Shown here piece after piece: positions 62,570 to 64,000 of a stretch of DNA of 64,000 nucleotides. The position numbers and the translations under genes are program-made. This DNA is from Deltaproteobacteria bacterium (lineage in GTDB: Bacteria > Myxococcota_A > Polyangia > JAAYKL01). Each line of letters opens with the position of its first letter. Position 1 is the stretch's first letter. The notes under the pieces were generated by a model. The model worked only from the letters and a program-made list of their open reading frames with translations, was not told the DNA's origin and searched no databases. The DNA lies in contig JAFGQN010000234.1 in assembly GCA_016935665.1 (NCBI GenBank), positions 1 through 64,000 on the forward strand, in the 5' to 3' direction.

Positions 62570-63472
62570 TCAGGTCACTCCTTTTTTTGAGTCGCCATTT
62601 TTTTTGGTTTTTACAGTCGCCAGATAAACCGCCAGAATGACAATACCGCCCCCCAATAGTTGTGTCGCCTCAAACTGTTTTTCAAATAGTAGCACTTCCC
62701 AGCCAAACGTCAGTACCGGTTGCAACAACAATGTAATTCCGGCCACGCTTGCTTTTACCAAAGGGAGGCATTGGGTAATGATGATCCAGCCAATAAAATG
62801 AGGGAAGAAACCATACGCCAGCAATGACCAGAATGCACGCGATGTCTTAAGATGAAACGATTCACCGGAGGCGCCAAGGGCTGCAGCGAACAGCAGACCG
62901 GAACATGCGGTAAGGTACAATAGATTCACCTCGGCAGCAACTCTGTTTGGCATTGACTGCGCTTTGCGATTGATCATTAAAAAAAAGGCGTAGCAAAAGG
63001 CAGCTAACAAACAGAGCATAATGCCCGCCAACTTATAGTCGTTTGCGCCATTTTTATCCTGAGCGATCAAATACACACCGAACAATGCCAGTGGCACTGA
63101 CAAAAGAAACAATAGAGTCGGTCGCTCTTTCAAAATGAGAATGCTGAACAGAGTGACAAAAAATACCTGAAAGTTTCCCAGCAGAGTGGACAACCCGGGG
63201 CCAATGTATCCAATTGCAGTATGCCAGCTCCACAAATCGATAAAAAACAGCGCCCCCGCCAGCGAGGGCCAAATAACCGTCCAAATGCCGTGATACCAGC
63301 GTTCCTTCTTAAACACCACCATGGGCAAAAGAAATAACAGTCCAAACAGATTGCGATAAAAACCCGCTGCCAGCGCGGTTGCCTGAGAATATTTAACAAG
63401 GATGGGAGAAAAGCTGATTAACACAATTCCCACCAGCAAAAATAAAAAGGGTCTCCGCGATATGAATTCCAT
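62570..63472 (-). CDS. EamA/DMT-family transporter
   Basis: 300 residues with ten hydrophobic segments, in two repeats of five, as in EamA (RhaT/YdcZ-like) transporters: repeat 1 begins FLLVGIVLISFSPILVKYSQ and FYRNLFGLLFLL; repeat 2 begins LAGIMLCLLAAFCYAFFLMI. The ALFGVYLIAQDK end of repeat 1 and the CLPLVKASVAGITLLLQPVL segment of repeat 2 are typical. Exports or imports small metabolites; substrate unknown. It is divergent from the partial methyltransferase at the right edge. Confidence 0.88.
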   Translation of the reverse strand: MEFISRRPFLFLLVGIVLISFSPILVKYSQATALAAGFYRNLFGLLFLLPMVVFKKERWYHGIWTVIWPSLAGALFFIDLWSWHTAIGYIGPGLSTLLGNFQVFFVTLFSILILKERPTLLFLLSVPLALFGVYLIAQDKNGANDYKLAGIMLCLLAAFCYAFFLMINRKAQSMPNRVAAEVNLLYLTACSGLLFAAALGASGESFHLKTSRAFWSLLAYGFFPHFIGWIIITQCLPLVKASVAGITLLLQPVLTFGWEVLLFEKQFEATQLLGGGIVILAVYLATVKTKKNGDSKKGVT

Positions 63473-63578
63473 AAAATCAGTATTCTTTATGTGCGTCGGT
63501 CACTGAATGCGACGCCGAGGTGAACGTGTTCCAAATTTCTTGTCTTCCTGTGGCAGTTTTGGCATTCTGCAACACCAT

Positions 63579-64000
63579 ATGGCACGTAAAAGCAAAAGAA
63601 AACAAAAGAAAAGGCGAAGCACTGCAAATCAAAAACCCAAAGTCACCCTGAACCTCGCTTCAGCGGACAAGCATGACTTATATCAGCGATCTGTCCAGGA
63701 TGCAGAGGTCACGCAGACGTTTATGGATGAAATTTTTGCATCCAGACGCCCGGAACAGGCGAAAACGCTTAGGGAAGATTTTTGTGGCACTGCCCTGCTG
63801 TGCGCCAGATGGATAGAAAGCCTCGAGGGCAGAACAGCGGTTGGAATCGATTTGGACAGAGACACTCTCGATTGGGGCATTGAGAACAACATTGCACCGC
63901 TTGGTGAAGACGCCCAAAAAGTGACTCTTCTTTGTCAGGACGTACTTGAGGCAAAAACCAGGCCGGAGTTTGATATTATTGCAGCGTTCAATTTCTCCTA
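63579..64000 (+). CDS. SAM-dependent methyltransferase, partial at the window edge
   Basis: The first 140 residues of a class I methyltransferase. A very basic N-terminus (MARKSKRKQKKRRSTANQKP) precedes LYQRSVQDAEVTQTFMDEIF, the helix before motif I, then LREDFCGTALLCARWI (motif I variant) and AVGIDLDRDTLDWG (motif II region). The YQxSVQxxExxxxF and REDFCGTAxL pattern belongs to a widespread uncharacterised methyltransferase group. Start ATG 63579 gives the family N-terminus; no Shine-Dalgarno sequence is visible. The gene continues beyond 64000. Confidence 0.85.
   Translation, partial: MARKSKRKQKKRRSTANQKPKVTLNLASADKHDLYQRSVQDAEVTQTFMDEIFASRRPEQAKTLREDFCGTALLCARWIESLEGRTAVGIDLDRDTLDWGIENNIAPLGEDAQKVTLLCQDVLEAKTRPEFDIIAAFNFS

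Overview
The window reads as chromosomal DNA of a Gram-negative bacterium of roughly 50% GC, most likely a member of the Myxococcota or a related former deltaproteobacterial lineage. The evidence is an lpxB gene (lipid A), an RND-type envelope-spanning pump, several putative surface lipoproteins with Asp/Thr/Ser/Gly-rich linkers, large hybrid histidine kinases, HD-GYP and HDOD signalling proteins, a sigma-54 activator and frequent GTG/TTG starts. The taxonomic placement is inference; no rRNA or marker gene is present. I saw no tRNA, rRNA or CRISPR array.

Layout. 1-1.2 kb: end of an unrecognised gene, then a degenerate patch with short inverted repeats and a remnant of a DUF2384-type antitoxin. 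1.2-9.6 kb: a GAF-AAA+-HTH sigma-54 activator divergent from a complete MFP-RND-TolC efflux operon. Both sides carry a near-consensus sigma-54 promoter and palindromes lie between them. 9.6-10.4 kb: an IS66-like element reduced to 730 bp with both inverted ends kept. 10.6-14.5 kb: a six-hairpin glycosidase-like gene followed by a PHP-glycosyltransferase fusion. 14.6-20.3 kb: a small basic protein, a PLP aminotransferase, then a leftward lpxB-mtaB-zinc-ribbon-repeat operon. 20.3-24.6 kb: a two-gene cassette (secreted caspase-like protease with a barrel-like C-terminus, and a BspA/DUF285-repeat lipoprotein) flanked by two copies of the 5' end of dciA. 24.5-26.7 kb: dciA, a frameshifted small gene, and a REC-REC-HD-GYP protein. 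26.9-29.3 kb: a voltage-sensor-like channel without the usual potassium filter, plus an RCK-like partner. 29.7-31.6 kb: SLOG-like protein, methyltransferase, pentapeptide-repeat protein. 31.6-39.5 kb: a response regulator and a giant hybrid kinase, a beta-helix lipoprotein and a DUF1963-like protein. 39.7-44.0 kb: a 1434-residue membrane protein built of two related modules. 44.3-53.5 kb: Cache histidine kinase, thiolase, HEAAH metalloprotease-like protein, Cys-rich secreted protein, HDOD protein and hybrid kinase. 53.6-64 kb: AspT/YidE-type transporter, ArnT/GT39-like membrane protein, pseudouridine synthase, PhnD-like and LolA-like periplasmic proteins, a degenerate MBL-fold protein, a small coiled-coil protein with rarA, an EamA transporter and a partial methyltransferase.

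The strongest candidates for undescribed biology are the caspase/BspA cassette at the duplicated dciA junction, the eight-unit zinc-ribbon repeat protein, the sigma-54 efflux divergon, and the channel/RCK pair with a non-canonical pore. All functional assignments come from motif and family recognition by eye; no database search was run.
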